Origin: Limnephilus marmoratus
Taxonomy: Eukaryota; Arthropoda; Insecta; Trichoptera; Limnephilidae
DNA: 64,000 bases
Assembly (NCBI GenBank): GCA_917880885.1
Contig: OU862919.1
Location: 51,435,058-51,499,057 of the forward strand
Reading direction: 5' to 3'
The notes beneath the pieces were generated by a model that saw only the letters and a program-made list of their open reading frames with translations, did no database searches and was not told where the DNA came from. Of this stretch, positions 11,216 through 21,349 are shown piece by piece (positions within the stretch are counted from its first letter, which is position 1; each line of letters starts with the position of its first letter). A program made the translations under genes and the position numbers.

Positions 11216-11999
11216 TTATAAGAATAAATAATAACCACCAGAATATTAACTTCAAAATCTTCATTTCACTTATTATTGTTTTACTGTTGTGTATAACGTC
11301 CATGAAGACGAAGGTAATAAGTCATATTTATTTTTAATCGAGTAATATGATCATTAAACTAATGGTCCCGGATGATGGTCCTTCCTCGTATTATAATTTA
11401 GTTTGATTTGAATTAAGTAGGTCGCAAGGATAACTGTTTGATTGAGCTATGGACGGCGCACAAATTAATTGATTTAATTTATTTCCTGGTGTTCTTAATC
11501 AAACGGTATCAAACAAACAACGTGCCTATCAATTGGAGTATACCTTGAACGTACCTATAATATAGGTTTAATTTATGCTTCTAATATGCTTACCACTGGA
11601 GCGCTTTTTGTGACAATATGGTACCATTTTAAATATCTCGGATTGCTTTGCTGCCAGTTTTAGGCAAATTTTCCCTAGATGCGTTAAATTTATTTTTTTG
11701 TTTTTTATTTATTATTTATTTTTTAAATTTTTCCATATTAAATTTCGGAGGTATGATTTTTTTAATGTCGGCGGAAAATATTCAAAATGGTCACCGAAAA
11801 TCACAAGCAATCGGAGGAAAAAATTAAAAATTGCGCTGTCGCTCGAGTGGTTAGATACATTGTAATTATTATTTTTACGTGTACGCACTTCTAATCTGAA
11901 ATTAACTTCTTATTGAATAGAATTGAATTAATGAACTGCTACTTCCTTTTTTATTTTTATTTTGCAAAATAATAGTATAACGAACAAAGAAAAAATTCG
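11216..11999. other. AT-rich, unassigned
   Basis: No recognisable gene or repeat family apart from short A/T runs near 11690-11730. Confidence 0.5.
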
Positions 12000-12240
12000 A
12001 GTGCAGTTTACACGCGGTAGAAGCGAAACTTTACTAAAACAATCTCAACCAATCCTTGAAAAGTGAGGTCATAATCAAAGCGACCGATCAGCGCAGACCT
12101 CGCGTAATTTTCGTTTCATATCTCAACCAATAGGAGCCTTTAAAAGTGACATCATTATCAAAGCAGCCAATGAGCGCGGTTGATGCGTCGAAATCCAAAT
12201 CACAGCGGGGTTATAGAAGTTTCACTTACTTAACATATTA
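12000..12240 (-). repeat. Family C-related element with internal duplication
   Basis: One end reads GTGCAGTTTACACGCGGTAG and AAGCGAAAC, the other TATAGAAGTTTCACTT. The interior holds two diverged copies of an ATCTCAACCAAT...ATCAAAGC block (12041-12095 and 12120-12170). Confidence 0.55.
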
Positions 12241-12463
12241 TATAGAATGTACAAAGGTAACGAAGGTTGCATGTAACGTTGTTACATTTGTAGCTAAGGT
12301 TTCACAACTAAATGCATTATACTTATACTATGCAACATTACAAATTTACAAAGATAATTTTCGAAATAAAAATGCACCATTTAAAAATAATCGAAATTTC
12401 AGACATCAAATCTCCCAATTAAAATTTATATAGTTGTCCGTCATGATAATTCTCAAAATATAG

Positions 12464-12581
12464 ATGTCGAAGGCCGATGGTAAAATCAGGCAGATCATGA
12501 TCATGATGCGCCACATCACATGATGGTGACGTGCCTGAGGCGCATCATTATCTGCCTGATTTTACGATTGGCCTGCGACAT
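12464..12581. repeat. Hairpin element, 43-49-bp arms
   Basis: Left arm ATGTCGAAGGCCGATGG to ATGATGCGCC (12464-12512) pairs with right arm GGCGCATCATTATC to CCTGCGACAT (12539-12581), leaving a 26-base loop. A few mismatches and one small indel. Could be a short foldback MITE or a small-RNA precursor. Confidence 0.75.
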
Positions 12582-12795
12582 AGACATTGTGACAAAATAC
12601 CAAAGGAAAATATAGAAAATAAACAATGGTCACGTACAACGGAAAAGCACTGACCTTTTAAATATAGTTTTTTTTTTAATTTATGCAGTTATACTACTCA
12701 TTGTAATCAAGTCTGACAATCCCTCCAGCAGGCGATACAGCTGTCACGGGTAAACAATAAGTCTGATAAATTGGAAATTTTTCATTGAATTTAAT

Positions 12796-13194
12796 TGGAT
12801 AAGTAGGTCCGTGGTCGTTGGTAAGGCTCTTGATTAACAATCCGGAGGAAGCCGGTTCATATCTCGCAAATAAATTTAATTTGATTAATTTGTTTTATTT
12901 AACTATCTTATTGATTTAAAACAATGTATGGCATATTTGCGGCACTTTCCGGAGTGGAAGATACTCAAATAAGTGACTGTGTGAGACCTGGTTTAAGACC
13001 ATCATTAAGAATTGAAACGTTGCTTGAAATGGCTTTAGCCGTGTTTGGTGACTAGATCTGAATAGCCAGGTGCTTAGCCACTTTGCTTTTCCCCGTCTTC
13101 TTCCCCCACCCCACTACCTACAGCCGCACAACATTCCTCAATTGGGGATGCCGTAGTTTCACTGGCTCCAGATGGGAGCAGTTTTTTAACAGTA
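12796..13194 (+). repeat. SINE A, full-length with tRNA-like head, interrupted
   Basis: Head at about 12805-12870 (GTCCGTGGTCGTTGGTAAGG, B-box-like GCCGGTTCATATCTC), linker with GCGGCACTTTCCGGAGTGGA, body with AGATCTGAATAGCCAGGTG and GATGCCGTAGTTTCACTGG. The 3' end is displaced by the family B insertion that begins at 13195 and reappears near 13557. Confidence 0.85.
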
Positions 13195-13800
13195 TCTCCA
13201 CACAGGAGGCCCCGCAGAAAATAATTCCCCTCAGTCTCAAAATCTGGGGGTTAGTATGTCCAGGATTGACAGACGAATGATTCCATCCCTCCCACTACGG
13301 TGCAAGGTGATATTACGAGAGAGCCGCTGGAGAAGTCAAAAGGTCTCCCTCAACCAGTCTCTCCCGATCTGGCTTGCCATGCAATTGGCAGCATACACAA
13401 CCGCCGCCAAGACCTGGACAAACACCACAATCACATAATCACCCCATGATCATGGGCATCCCTGCTAAGTCACCAAGAGTAGCGAACCCTTGGGTGACCT
13501 GTGGGCAGGGGTGTTGGTTATCCAAAAAATGGTTCCCATATAACTCATACCGCCTCCCCAATTGTTGGGAATCTTCTGAGGTAGGTAATCACATAAAAAA
13601 AAGCAGACACGACCGCCACCAAGACCGGGACGAACCTCACCCCATGAACATGGGCACCCCAGCAAAGTCACCAAATGTGATTGGGGTGACTGTGGCAGAG
13701 GTGTTGGTTATTCAATAAATGATTCCCATATAACCCATACCGTCTCCCCAATTGTTGCGAATCTTCTCAGGTATTCACATAAAAAAGCGTAGGAAAGTTC
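13195..13800 (-). repeat. Family B inserted in SINE A, followed by a partial tandem copy
   Basis: Antisense B starts TTTTTTAACAGTATCTCCAC inside SINE A just after GATGGGAGCAG. It ends CCTCCCCAATTG, where the A 3' end resumes (TTGGGAATCTTCTGAGGTA, then CACATAAAAAA). The block from the CCGCCAAGACC word to the A tail then repeats at 13605-13790. Confidence 0.7.
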
Positions 13801-14364
13801 AAACAAAAATATAAATTAAGTTCGAGTTCAATTCTGTATAATGTCTTGATGGTTCCTGTTTATAAACTCACGTGTATGAAAAAAACCGGATTGTTAATGG
13901 TAAAACCTTACTTAAGAGGAGTTGTGCATTCTTTCCTTTCGATGAAATCACTTTGCTGATTGTCTTCAGTCTTGACTACTGACTGTATTGAATGAAGAAT
14001 TATTACAGTCAGCATCATAAATACATCGTCCGCCATCTTAGAATGGCGGTTTAATTATTCCCGGCGCAATCTCATTGGAATTAAATTAAACAAGATGCAA
14101 ATTTGAGGTTCCATTTAAAGTTGTTTATCTGATGAGAGAGATGCGATCTTAAGTGGAAGTTATAAAAATCGGCAGGCTCTGCAGTACTGACGGTTGGGAC
14201 CTTTCAGATAGCGTGGGTACTTGCGGTGATTTATGTTGATAAGATGAACTTAAAATGCAATGTTAAATATTGTAATGTCGTGATTTGTTATATTGTGAAG
14301 GAATTAAGGTAAAAGTGTTGCCATGTAAAAGCAGTTTTGGTTTTTTTTTTGTTCAGAGCCGGAC
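13801..14364. other. Unassigned
   Basis: No repeat family recognised. The short palindrome CGCCATCTTAGAATGGCG lies near 14031. Confidence 0.4.
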
Positions 14365-14505
14365 CCAAATATCTGTTTAACCAGGTATTTATAAGCCTAC
14401 CTCTTTCCCATCTCCTTCCTTCCCCATTCCCTTTAACCTCACAAAATTCCACAAAAATGTAGATGACATGATCCTGGCTAATTTTGAGCTTTAGGATTAG
14501 TTCTA
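14365..14505 (+). repeat. SINE A fragment, diverged
   Basis: Retains ATATCTGTTTAACCAGGTAT and the C/T-rich middle, then loses similarity near the RT tail that follows. Confidence 0.55.
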
Positions 14506-14549
14506 CACAGAAAAATAATTCCCCTCAGGACCCATGTCCATGTGCTTTC

Positions 14550-15295
14550 AAAACTTCTCTTTTGCCTTTAGAAATTATCCAAAGAATATTAATAAAAATA
14601 ATTCTAAAAAAGCCATACGATTACCCTACCATCAAATTATTTCAAGAATTTAAAGTCCTTTCACTTCATACTATTTATAAAAAAATTACGTTCTTACACA
14701 CAAAGATTGTTTCAATAATGTGAGCTTAACTCTTTTTTCGAACAGCAATAGAACAAATATCCTTGGTTCTTTAACGATACCACGCTGTAACACCACCACA
14801 GCCCAACAATTCTACAAATATATTGGAGTTAAATGGTTTAACGAATTACCCTTGAAATTAAGATTGGAAACAAATTACAAAAAATACAAAAATTCAATAA
14901 AAACTCTTTTTATATAACTTATCAACACAACAACTCAATTATAATATTAGATATCCTTTTTCTCTCAATATTTTTTACCTTTCTCTTTATCTCCTCCTCT
15001 TCAGTCAATTTTATTTCTTATTTATTATTTAGTTTAAAAAAATATATTTATATATTTTTTTCTTATCTACTGTTAATTATCTATTTTTTGTTTAATATAT
15101 AAAACAAAAAATATATATATTTTTCCTTTGCTAAACTGTGGTTAACCTGCGTTTATCCGCCTTTTTAACTCGAGCATTGCTCTTAAAAAGGGTGTAATAC
15201 GTATTATTTAATGTATTTTTAATAGAAAAACTTTATTTCTTGTAATAAACATGTAATTGATACCATTATATTATACAAATAAAAAAAAATAATAA
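14550..15295 (+). pseudogene. 3' end of CR1/Jockey-type non-LTR ORF2 plus 3' UTR
   Basis: Two frames, to 14723 and from about 14730 to 14917, together read IQRILIKIILKKPYDYPTIK, then TTTAQQFYKYIGVKWFNELP and a stop. The second part matches the RT tail at 34090 (TTTAQHHYTYSTIKSFNELP) closely, and the first resembles that at 1-540. The frames are separated by a frameshift near 14715. The 3' UTR carries the hairpin at 15160-15191 and ends in an A-rich tract near 15280-15303. 5' truncated. RT tail assignment is firm; clade name is inferred. Confidence 0.8.
15160..15191 (+). other. 3' UTR hairpin of non-LTR element (copy 2)
   Basis: Outer stem CCTTTTTAA/TTAAAAAGG (9 bp) with inner GAGC-ATT-GCTC. 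Same architecture as at 34396-34430, with different stem bases. Confidence 0.85.
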
Positions 15296-15304
15296 AATAA
15301 AAAA

Positions 15305-15575
15305 TGTCATATTTGGGGATGCTGATGGAGATGAAATTCTGAGTAAGAAAAAGGTATGAGGGGTTGGGTAAGAATTTGTAAGTCAGTGTATCCAGGAGTA
15401 ACGGACATATGAATCCAACTATCCCATTTCAGTGCAAGGCGATGCGATGGGTCGAGAGTGTCCAGTCTCTCCCGATCCGGCCTGTCACGCAATTGATGGA
15501 AAGATGCATCTGCCGCTAAGACCCAAACAAACCCCATGAACCCGGGCACCCCTGCTAAGTCACAAATGGTAACTC
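15305..15575 (-). repeat. Family B, partial
   Basis: TTGGGGATGCTGATGGAGAT, CCAGGAGTAACGGACATATG, CTCTCCCGATCCGGCCTG and ACCCGGGCACCCCTGCTAAG occur in B order. The terminal GGGGTGACC block is absent. Confidence 0.8.
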
Positions 15576-15699
15576 TCCTATTATATTTGTGTAATAAATA
15601 ATAGTTATTGTAGAAGTACGAGTAGGTTGGTACCTACCGACCTATTAATTGTGGATAATGTCAAAAATACAAATTCTTTGACGAACATTGATAATAAAA

Positions 15700-15850
15700 A
15701 ATATTTGCTAGACCTGGACAAAAAAAATTGATGGATTCTTCAATATTTGAAGTTAATTTCACGTTCTGTGTAAGTTCTTTCTGTTATTATATCATTATTA
15801 CAGGCCAGTTGCTTCCTAAACCAGAATTAATCACAAGACTTGAATTGTAC
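15700..15850 (+). repeat. Family E
   Basis: TTCACGTTCTGTGTAAGTTC, TGTTATTATATCATTATTAC and AGGCCAGTTGCTTCCTAAAC recur in the same order at 50585-50725. Class unknown. Confidence 0.65.
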
Positions 15851-15864
15851 TTTTTTTTTACATG

Positions 15865-16035
15865 AGCTCTGGGGTTCTGGTCATCCGCCTCCAAGACCTA
15901 GACAAACCTCACCCCGTGAACCCGGGCACCCCTGCAAAATCACCAAACCTAGCGAACCACTTGGGGTGACCTATGGCAGAGGTGTTGGTTATCCAATAAA
16001 GGTTCCCGGGGCGGCGGACTTACACAGAACGTGAA
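15865..16035 (-). repeat. Family B fragment
   Basis: Contains CCAAGACCTAGACAAACC, CCCGGGCACCCCTGCAAAAT and GGGGTGACCTATGGCAGAGG up to GTTCCCGGGGCGGCGG. Confidence 0.85.
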
Positions 16036-16249
16036 AATTAACATCAAATATTTGATGAATTCGTCAAATTTTTCTAAACAACCCGTACAACATTCCTGAA
16101 ATTTGAAGTGAAATATCACAAAACTGCGCTATATAAATATAACGTTATTATTATTAAATTGGCATGGGCTTAGTTAGGTCGTAAGGTTTTAGGTAATTTT
16201 ATTAATTTGTAAGAATAAATTAAACAGTGTAAAATGTGTTTTTTTACGT

Positions 16250-16500
16250 GATTACCTTTTAAGAGTCCCAAATGCTCCCGCCTGGAGTCAGTGAGGCTAT
16301 AGCATCCCCAATTGGAGTAAGTTGTGAGGTTGAAGGTAGTGGGGAAGGGAAGGAGATGGGGAAGAGGAAGGTGGGGAAATACCTGGCTATTCAGATCTGG
16401 TCATCAAACACGGTAAAAGCCGTTTCAAGCAACGTTTCAATTCTGAATGGTGGTCTTACACCACAGCGATACTGAGAGTATCTTCCACTCTGAAACGTGC
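16250..16500 (-). repeat. SINE A, nearly complete body
   Basis: Minus-strand copy from the A tail (TTTACGTGATTACC) through CACTGACTCCAGG-type and CTGGCTATTCAGATCTGG blocks to the linker TCTTCCACTCTGAAACGTG. Confidence 0.9.
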
Positions 16501-16573
16501 CACAAATACACAATATATTATTTTTAATTAATTAATTGTGAATTTCAATAAAATAATCAAATACATGTAAAGG

Positions 16574-16796
16574 CAATATATTCCATTTAAATTAGAATCC
16601 TGTAGTGTCAGTTAGAATGCAATTATCAATTGTCACTTGTTTTGTTTTCTATTGTTTGATTTAAAATGTGAGATTAGTAAGAAGAAACCATTCAAAGGAA
16701 AGTGATATAAATAAACATAAACGTCGTTTTTGCAACACAAGTGTTTTATATATAAATTAATAGAAAGGAATTAAACCCCTCAATTTATTATGAAAC
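16574..16796 (+). repeat. Direct repeat R1
   Basis: A block from AATATATTCCATTTAAATTA to CTCAATTTATTA recurs as R2 at 17156-17256 plus 18116-18252. R2 is split by a hAT-like insertion; R1 is not. The repeats flank a 100-codon frame. Terminal TG/CA is not evident, so an LTR identity is not supported. Confidence 0.85.
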
Positions 16797-16803
16797 GACA
16801 TTT

Positions 16804-17106
16804 ATGGAGAAACTTCAATTCGAATTTACGCTATTACCTGGAGGCGATGGCAGGTCAAATATTATTATCGTTAAAAAAATAGTCACAAGTGATGAAAAAG
16901 TGTTTACAATACCAGAAATGCTACAATCCGCCAGCCAACGCGAGGAGATAATGAAAAGTGGTGCTTTTGGAAAAATAAAAAATAGTTTGAAAAAAAGTTG
17001 CAAGATTACTGGTCGACAAAAATTAGAATCAAATCTTTTCCACATCTCGAAGTTAATTCCAGCACCTGCATTGATGAACCATGAAGAGGATATCGAAGAT
17101 GAATGA
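16804..17106 (+). CDS. Hypothetical 100-residue protein between direct repeats
   Basis: An open frame starting ATGGAGAAACTTC and ending GAAGATGAATGA encodes a charged protein with an acidic C-terminus (EEDIEDE) and a lysine-rich middle (KIKNSLKKSCK). I recognise no domain, signal peptide or membrane segment. It lies in the 360-bp interval between direct repeats R1 and R2, which raises the possibility that it is cargo of a small mobile element. It could equally be a captured exon or a chance frame; one frame of this length is not improbable in 64 kb. A G-run of about 14 bases follows the stop by 24 bases. Confidence 0.3.
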   Translation: MEKLQFEFTLLPGGDGRSNIIIVKKIVTSDEKVFTIPEMLQSASQREEIMKSGAFGKIKNSLKKSCKITGRQKLESNLFHISKLIPAPALMNHEEDIEDE

Positions 17107-17155
17107 AAATTTTTACAATAATTTTCTTTCCCGGGGGGGGGGGGGGGAGATATAA

Positions 17156-18252
17156 AGGAAATATATTCCATTTAAATTAGAATCCTGTAGTGTCAGTTAG
17201 AATGCAATTATCAATTGTCACTTGTTTTGTTTTTGCTATTATTTATTATAGAATATCAAAGACATTGCATACTTTAGACGCGGGGTAGAAATCTCAAAAT
17301 GGGAAGCCAACAACAAGACAATTGTAGAGTACTCGATTTCTAGTACTTTAGTACTAAACTGTCACGCGTCGAGTAAGGTCGTGTCCTACTAGTAAGTAAA
17401 TTGCATTAAAAAGCGCCAAAATTCCCTCCTGTGTGATGAGAAAATGTTTCCATTACACGGTAAACAGTAGTAAAAGCGAAGGAATAACATTTAATTTGTA
17501 AATACATGCAAATTACTTATTATTATCGATTACAAAAATAATACAATTGCTTTCCGCCCAAAGATTTTATGCGTCATTAGAGAACTCAAGGCCTACTAAA
17601 GTACAGGTCTGGATGCGCAACAGCCAAATTACAAAGTCGATGCCATGCCGTCGCTAAGTAAAATTTACTTTTTATAATAATAATCTAATGATTCCTTATT
17701 TACTTGCCTGCGGTTAAACAACATACATATTAGCAGAAACAACAAATACAATAACAATCAACGCCATTTGCAAACTATCGTTGTTCATTATAGCTATTTG
17801 ACACCTCAAAATTCGACTGGTGCCCAGGCCTCCTACTTTAGTCGGCCTTGAGACAGTATTCGACGGAACTTTTGAATTTTGAATACGAAAATGCCGCCCG
17901 CGTTCTATCTTTTGTTTCGTCCATATGCACATATTCGCGCGGAAAAAGTTAAGCGTCTATCTTTGTCATACATGAATAACTTTTGAATTAACAAATTATT
18001 GAAAATCGCTGAAAACAGAAGAGTTTTGATTTATTGTCACATTATATCTTGAGTTTGTGAGACTATGGCAAGATTGGCAAGTCTATTTATTTTATATAAC
18101 GTCATTGTAGAATATGAGATTTTGTGTGAAGAAACTATTCAAAGGAAAGTGATACAAATAAACATAAATGTCGTTTCTTTGTTAAAAAAAAACTTTGCAA
18201 CACAAGTGTTTTATTTATAAATTAATATAAAGGAATTAAACCTCTCAACTTA
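17156..18252 (+). repeat. Direct repeat R2, interrupted by a hAT-like element
   Basis: 17156-17256 matches the first 90 bases of R1. After the insertion at 17257-18107, similarity resumes with GAGATTTTGTGTGAAGAAAC (R1: GAGATTAGTAAGAAGAAACC) and runs to CTCAACTTATTA. Confidence 0.8.
17257..18107. mobile_element. Non-autonomous hAT-like element with 8-bp TSD
   Basis: The 851-bp segment is flanked by identical TAGAATAT at 17249-17256 and 18108-18115. Its ends form imperfect terminal inverted repeats (CAAAGACATTGCATA; reverse complement of the right end CAATGACGTTATATA, 11 of 15 matching). R1 carries the unoccupied sequence TTTAAAATGTGAGATT at the equivalent position. 8-bp duplications with CA-starting TIRs are typical of the hAT superfamily. 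No transposase frame is present, so it would depend on an autonomous relative. A related copy lies at 47171-48008. Confidence 0.8.
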
Positions 18253-18304
18253 TTATATATACAATAATGAAATAATTTTACTTTGTATAAACCACTTATT
18301 TGAT

Positions 18305-18355
18305 GTGCAAATCCGACCGGTTTCGGAACAAACGTCCCTTCGTCAGGGAAAGCTT
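18305..18355 (-). ncRNA. Hammerhead-ribozyme-like motif (PLE type), left arm
   Basis: On the minus strand: CTGACGA, a GGAC-type stem II, then GAAACCGGTCGG. Core CTGANGA and GAAAC are present; stem III is the minimal ACC/GGT. The left copy reads GGGACG where the right reads GGAACG, slightly weakening stem II. Confidence 0.6.
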
Positions 18356-18461
18356 ATACTAATTTGACAGTTTCGAACAATGTTTTATTATGGTAAATAT
18401 AAAATAATATATATTATAGTTACCATAATAAAACATTGTTCGAAACTGTCAAATTAGTATA

Positions 18462-18512
18462 AGCTTTCCCTGACGAAGGAACGTTTGTTCCGAAACCGGT
18501 CGGATTTGCACA
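18462..18512 (+). ncRNA. Hammerhead-ribozyme-like motif (PLE type), right arm
   Basis: CTGACGA at 18470-18476, one extra A, stem II GGAAC-GTTT-GTTCC, then GAAACCGGTC from 18492. Stem III is ACC/GGT with the expected H17 as C; stem I starts CC/GG. Minimal, possibly dimeric hammerheads of this kind are reported for PLEs. Confidence 0.65.
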
Positions 18513-18609
18513 TCAAATAAGTGGTTTATACAAAGTAAAATTATTTCATTATTCTATAATGGATAACCACAAAGTAATAGCTACATTCAAAAATATATTA
18601 TATATACAT

Positions 18610-18700
18610 TTTATTTGCGTACACCGGGTTCGAACCAGCGACCTTCGGATTGTGAGTCGAGAGTTTTATAGACCGTCATGTTTTCACCATAAAAATAATT
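18610..18700 (-). repeat. tRNA-like SINE head fragment
   Basis: Minus strand reads ACTCTCGACTCACAATCCGA, then GGTCGCTGGTTCGAACCCGG, which is a B-box-like GGTTCGAACCC. It resembles the head of SINE A (CTCTCGACTAGCAATC at 37645). No acceptor-stem pairing is evident, so it is not a functional tRNA gene. Confidence 0.6.
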
Positions 18701-18729
18701 GTTTTCATAATAATAATAATTATGAAAAC

Positions 18730-19180
18730 ACGTTTAATACAAAAGCGGTGTCGGGAAGTTTGGCGCATTCAACGGTCCGGTGTCCCACCAAGTAGCAAGG
18801 ACCCAAACCTTTCCCGAGATCAGCCCCGACAATGGCCAGGGAATATTAAATCGCGGGTCAAACGCAATTATTGAATACATTACATTAATTATCGTCGGAC
18901 TGGTAAAGTTTGACAATATGATGATGGAACTGGCGGGCCCTGTAAGCGATGGCCAACTTGAAGAGAGAGATATAATTAAGGGTAAATATCACACCGGTCC
19001 CGACAGAAGTTTCGGGCTCCGCTCTCGGCCCGGCCCGGCCCCCGGTGTTGGAGAGGTCGGCCAGAGGTGGACGGTTAATAAACATTTCGGACCGGACTGG
19101 TAGCTCGGCTAGGTTGAAAGCTGTGGGATCACAACCCCTTGCACGAAATTGGAATACGGAGAAGGACTACAATGAGATAT
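18730..19180. other. GC-richer single-copy-like block
   Basis: Markedly GC-richer than its surroundings, with AATTATTGAATACATTACAT and TAATTATCG words amid GC-rich flanks (CGGCCCGGCCCGGCCCC). Frames on both strands look incidental. It may be a conserved non-coding block. Confidence 0.3.
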
Positions 19181-19784
19181 TTTCATGATAATTTGATCCA
19201 TTCACGATCAAATTAAATAAATGGTGTTTCTGAGCGAAACTAGAAAAAATCTGAGTGATTTTAATAGTAATGATTAGATAATTTGTAAAGCGCCGTTTTT
19301 GTAAAAAATCACCTTTATGTATTATGAATTGTTAAGCTCTATTTAATTTTATTATTTACAAGTACAAAACATACTTACTGGCAGGTCACTTCCCATAAAC
19401 ACACTTTGATTAGAAAGTTTATGCTTGGAGAAGATAAGGCTTTGCTCGCGGAGGACATTATATTTTAACACTGGACATTGCATGATTTTACATTTACTAT
19501 CACATTTACTATCAAAAGTTGATATTTATTTTGGAAGACTGGAGAATTTAGGACTCTTGAAGTTAAATAACACTAAACCGCATTATATAAATATTACGTT
19601 ATGATAATTATTTATGGATGGAGAATTTTTATGTAATGACCTTTACAACAGCTTACAAATAAGAATATTTACATTTTTAATCATTTTTTTATAATGTCGC
19701 GGACAGTGAAGGTGAAGGTGAAAGGTTTTCGACTTTATGGATATGACTGTCTGAAAAGGTGAGTTTTAAGTTTGTAATAGCTCA
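19181..19784. other. Unassigned; possible family X trace
   Basis: TACTTACTGGCAGGTCACTT near 19372 resembles TTATCTGGCAGGTCACTTGA near 43876 in family X. The remainder shows no recognised repeat. Confidence 0.35.
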
Positions 19785-20040
19785 ATGCAGGAGGCCTTGA
19801 GGAAAAAAATCCCTCAGGGCTCATGTCATCGTTGGGGATGCTGTGTGAAGGGTATTTTTAGGAAAAAGAAGGTTAGAAAGTTCTGGGAAGGAAAAAGGTG
19901 TGAGGGGTAGATAGGAATCTGTGGGTCAATGTGTCCAAGAGTGACGGACGTATGAGTCCATCCCTTCCATTGTGGTGTAAAGAGACGGGTCGAGAGAGTC
20001 CAACTGGATTAGGTCTCCCTCAATCGGTAGGAAGCCATAT
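19785..20040 (-). repeat. Family B, 3' half
   Basis: AGGAGGCCTTGAGGAAAAAA, TTGGGGATGCTGTGTGAAGG and GAGTGACGGACGTATGAGTC through CTCCCTCAATCGG, in B order. Confidence 0.85.
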
Positions 20041-20929
20041 GAATTCGCCACGATGATCATACTAACAAATAATTGAAAAAGTTGCCTCTAAAATCGTGAA
20101 GAATTGAATTCTTTACATATCATTACATTCTTGAAATATCCGTACCTACTGGATATTTGCTATACCTTTTGTTAAAAAAATAATTATTCAGTTTGGTTAT
20201 GTGTCTATTATGGACCCAAATCATTAATTAAGTTTTGTATGAAAAGGGCCGGGCAGCCTTAAGGCTCCGCAACCGGGCTCGAGAAGAAGAAGACGGAGAG
20301 CTACGAAATAACGAATGTTAGAGGAGAGCGCTAACATTTACAGCGACAAAATCGATACGAAAATTGCGAAAATGTTTAATAAAACACGACTCGTTTAAAA
20401 TAGAGCAAAAATCTCGCGGGCATTGTCTTAAACAGCATTTAAAGAAACACTGTGAATTTTTTCATACATATAACTTGTAAAATAACTGAAACAAACGTGT
20501 TTATAATAATTTTTGGAGCATACTTTGCGATTTTTTTCTATCGAGGGAATTTTATATAATTTGCGTTTCAAGAATAACATATATTTTTTATGAGCTTTAA
20601 AACTTAACGTGTTTAAGGGAGATATGTAAAAAATCGGTAGAAATTCGGGTTGCGGGCCCTGATGGTGGCCGAGTGGAAATAGAAGACGATGGTTTTAAAG
20701 TTACTGATTAGTTCTAGTTAGGTACTAAACATATTAAATTAACATTGCGGCTCTGATACAAAACAAGATTACCTACTATTGAATGTTCTTTAAACATGCA
20801 ATTAAGAACTTTAAAAAAAATCGGATTTGGGTCCTCCAAATTGTTATATTTCATTCAGATTTATTAGTATTATCTTCTTATTCAATGATTTCTTAAATGA
20901 GAGCTTAGGATCTTACCTCATCAGAGAAA
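20041..20929. other. Unassigned, with a short non-LTR-type tail
   Basis: 20245-20300 (GGGCAGCCTTAAGGCTCCGC, then CGAGAAGAAGAAGACGG) looks like a 3' UTR stem followed by a GAA-type tail of a retroposon. The rest is AT-rich and unassigned. Confidence 0.3.
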
Positions 20930-21190
20930 TAGCCTGCTTCCGGCCCGGCTAAAGTCACTCCGACACCCACAGGCCCTCGGTCTCGAATATCCAGCCCCGG
21001 TCTTAATAAGCGGGTTTACCTAGCGCTCGTCCAACTCCTAGTGTATTCGGACTGGGCAAATCTAATTACTGGCCACCCCTTTCCACCTCCCCACCCCCCT
21101 CGACCTGCCTTCTCACCCACCCTTCCACCCTCACACCCTCTCCCCCAGCCCCGTTTACTAGGAAGGCAAGCGCCCTTCCACTAATATACT
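20930..21190. other. GC-richer block with pyrimidine tract
   Basis: Contains CTTCCGGCCCGGCTAAAG, CTAATTACTGG and a C-rich tract at 21078-21150. No repeat family recognised. Confidence 0.3.
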
Positions 21191-21349
21191 CTAATACTTC
21201 TAAGAGTCGATATTACACCGAGAAGTTTGTACATTTCATAGGTAATTAATTGTTGCCTTCAACTTCCACAATATATTAAACTTGTGAATATCGTACGAAA
21301 TTAGATATTAACGTGTCAAATTTTCTGAATGCAATTCTTATTTTTGCAG

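Larger units (their letters stand above)
18265..18552. mobile_element. PLE terminus palindrome with about 130-bp arms
   Basis: Left arm 18265-18393 (AATAATGAAATAATTTTACT to TATTATGGTA) is the near-perfect inverse of right arm 18420-18552, with a 26-base AT-rich loop. Each arm holds one hammerhead-like motif and the motif TTATACAAAGTAA that also flanks the PLE motif at 62757-62884. Inverted pairing of termini is known for Penelope-like elements. No RT or GIY-YIG coding remains here. Confidence 0.75.

Noticed and set aside
10914..11231. 105-codon frame with QLSAGRT-like repeats
   Set aside because: Produced by the ACTGTCGG minisatellite of element I.
16574..18252. Miniature LTR retrotransposon (TRIM) formed by R1 and R2
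   Set aside because: The repeats lack TG...CA ends and a target duplication; simple segmental duplication explains them as well.
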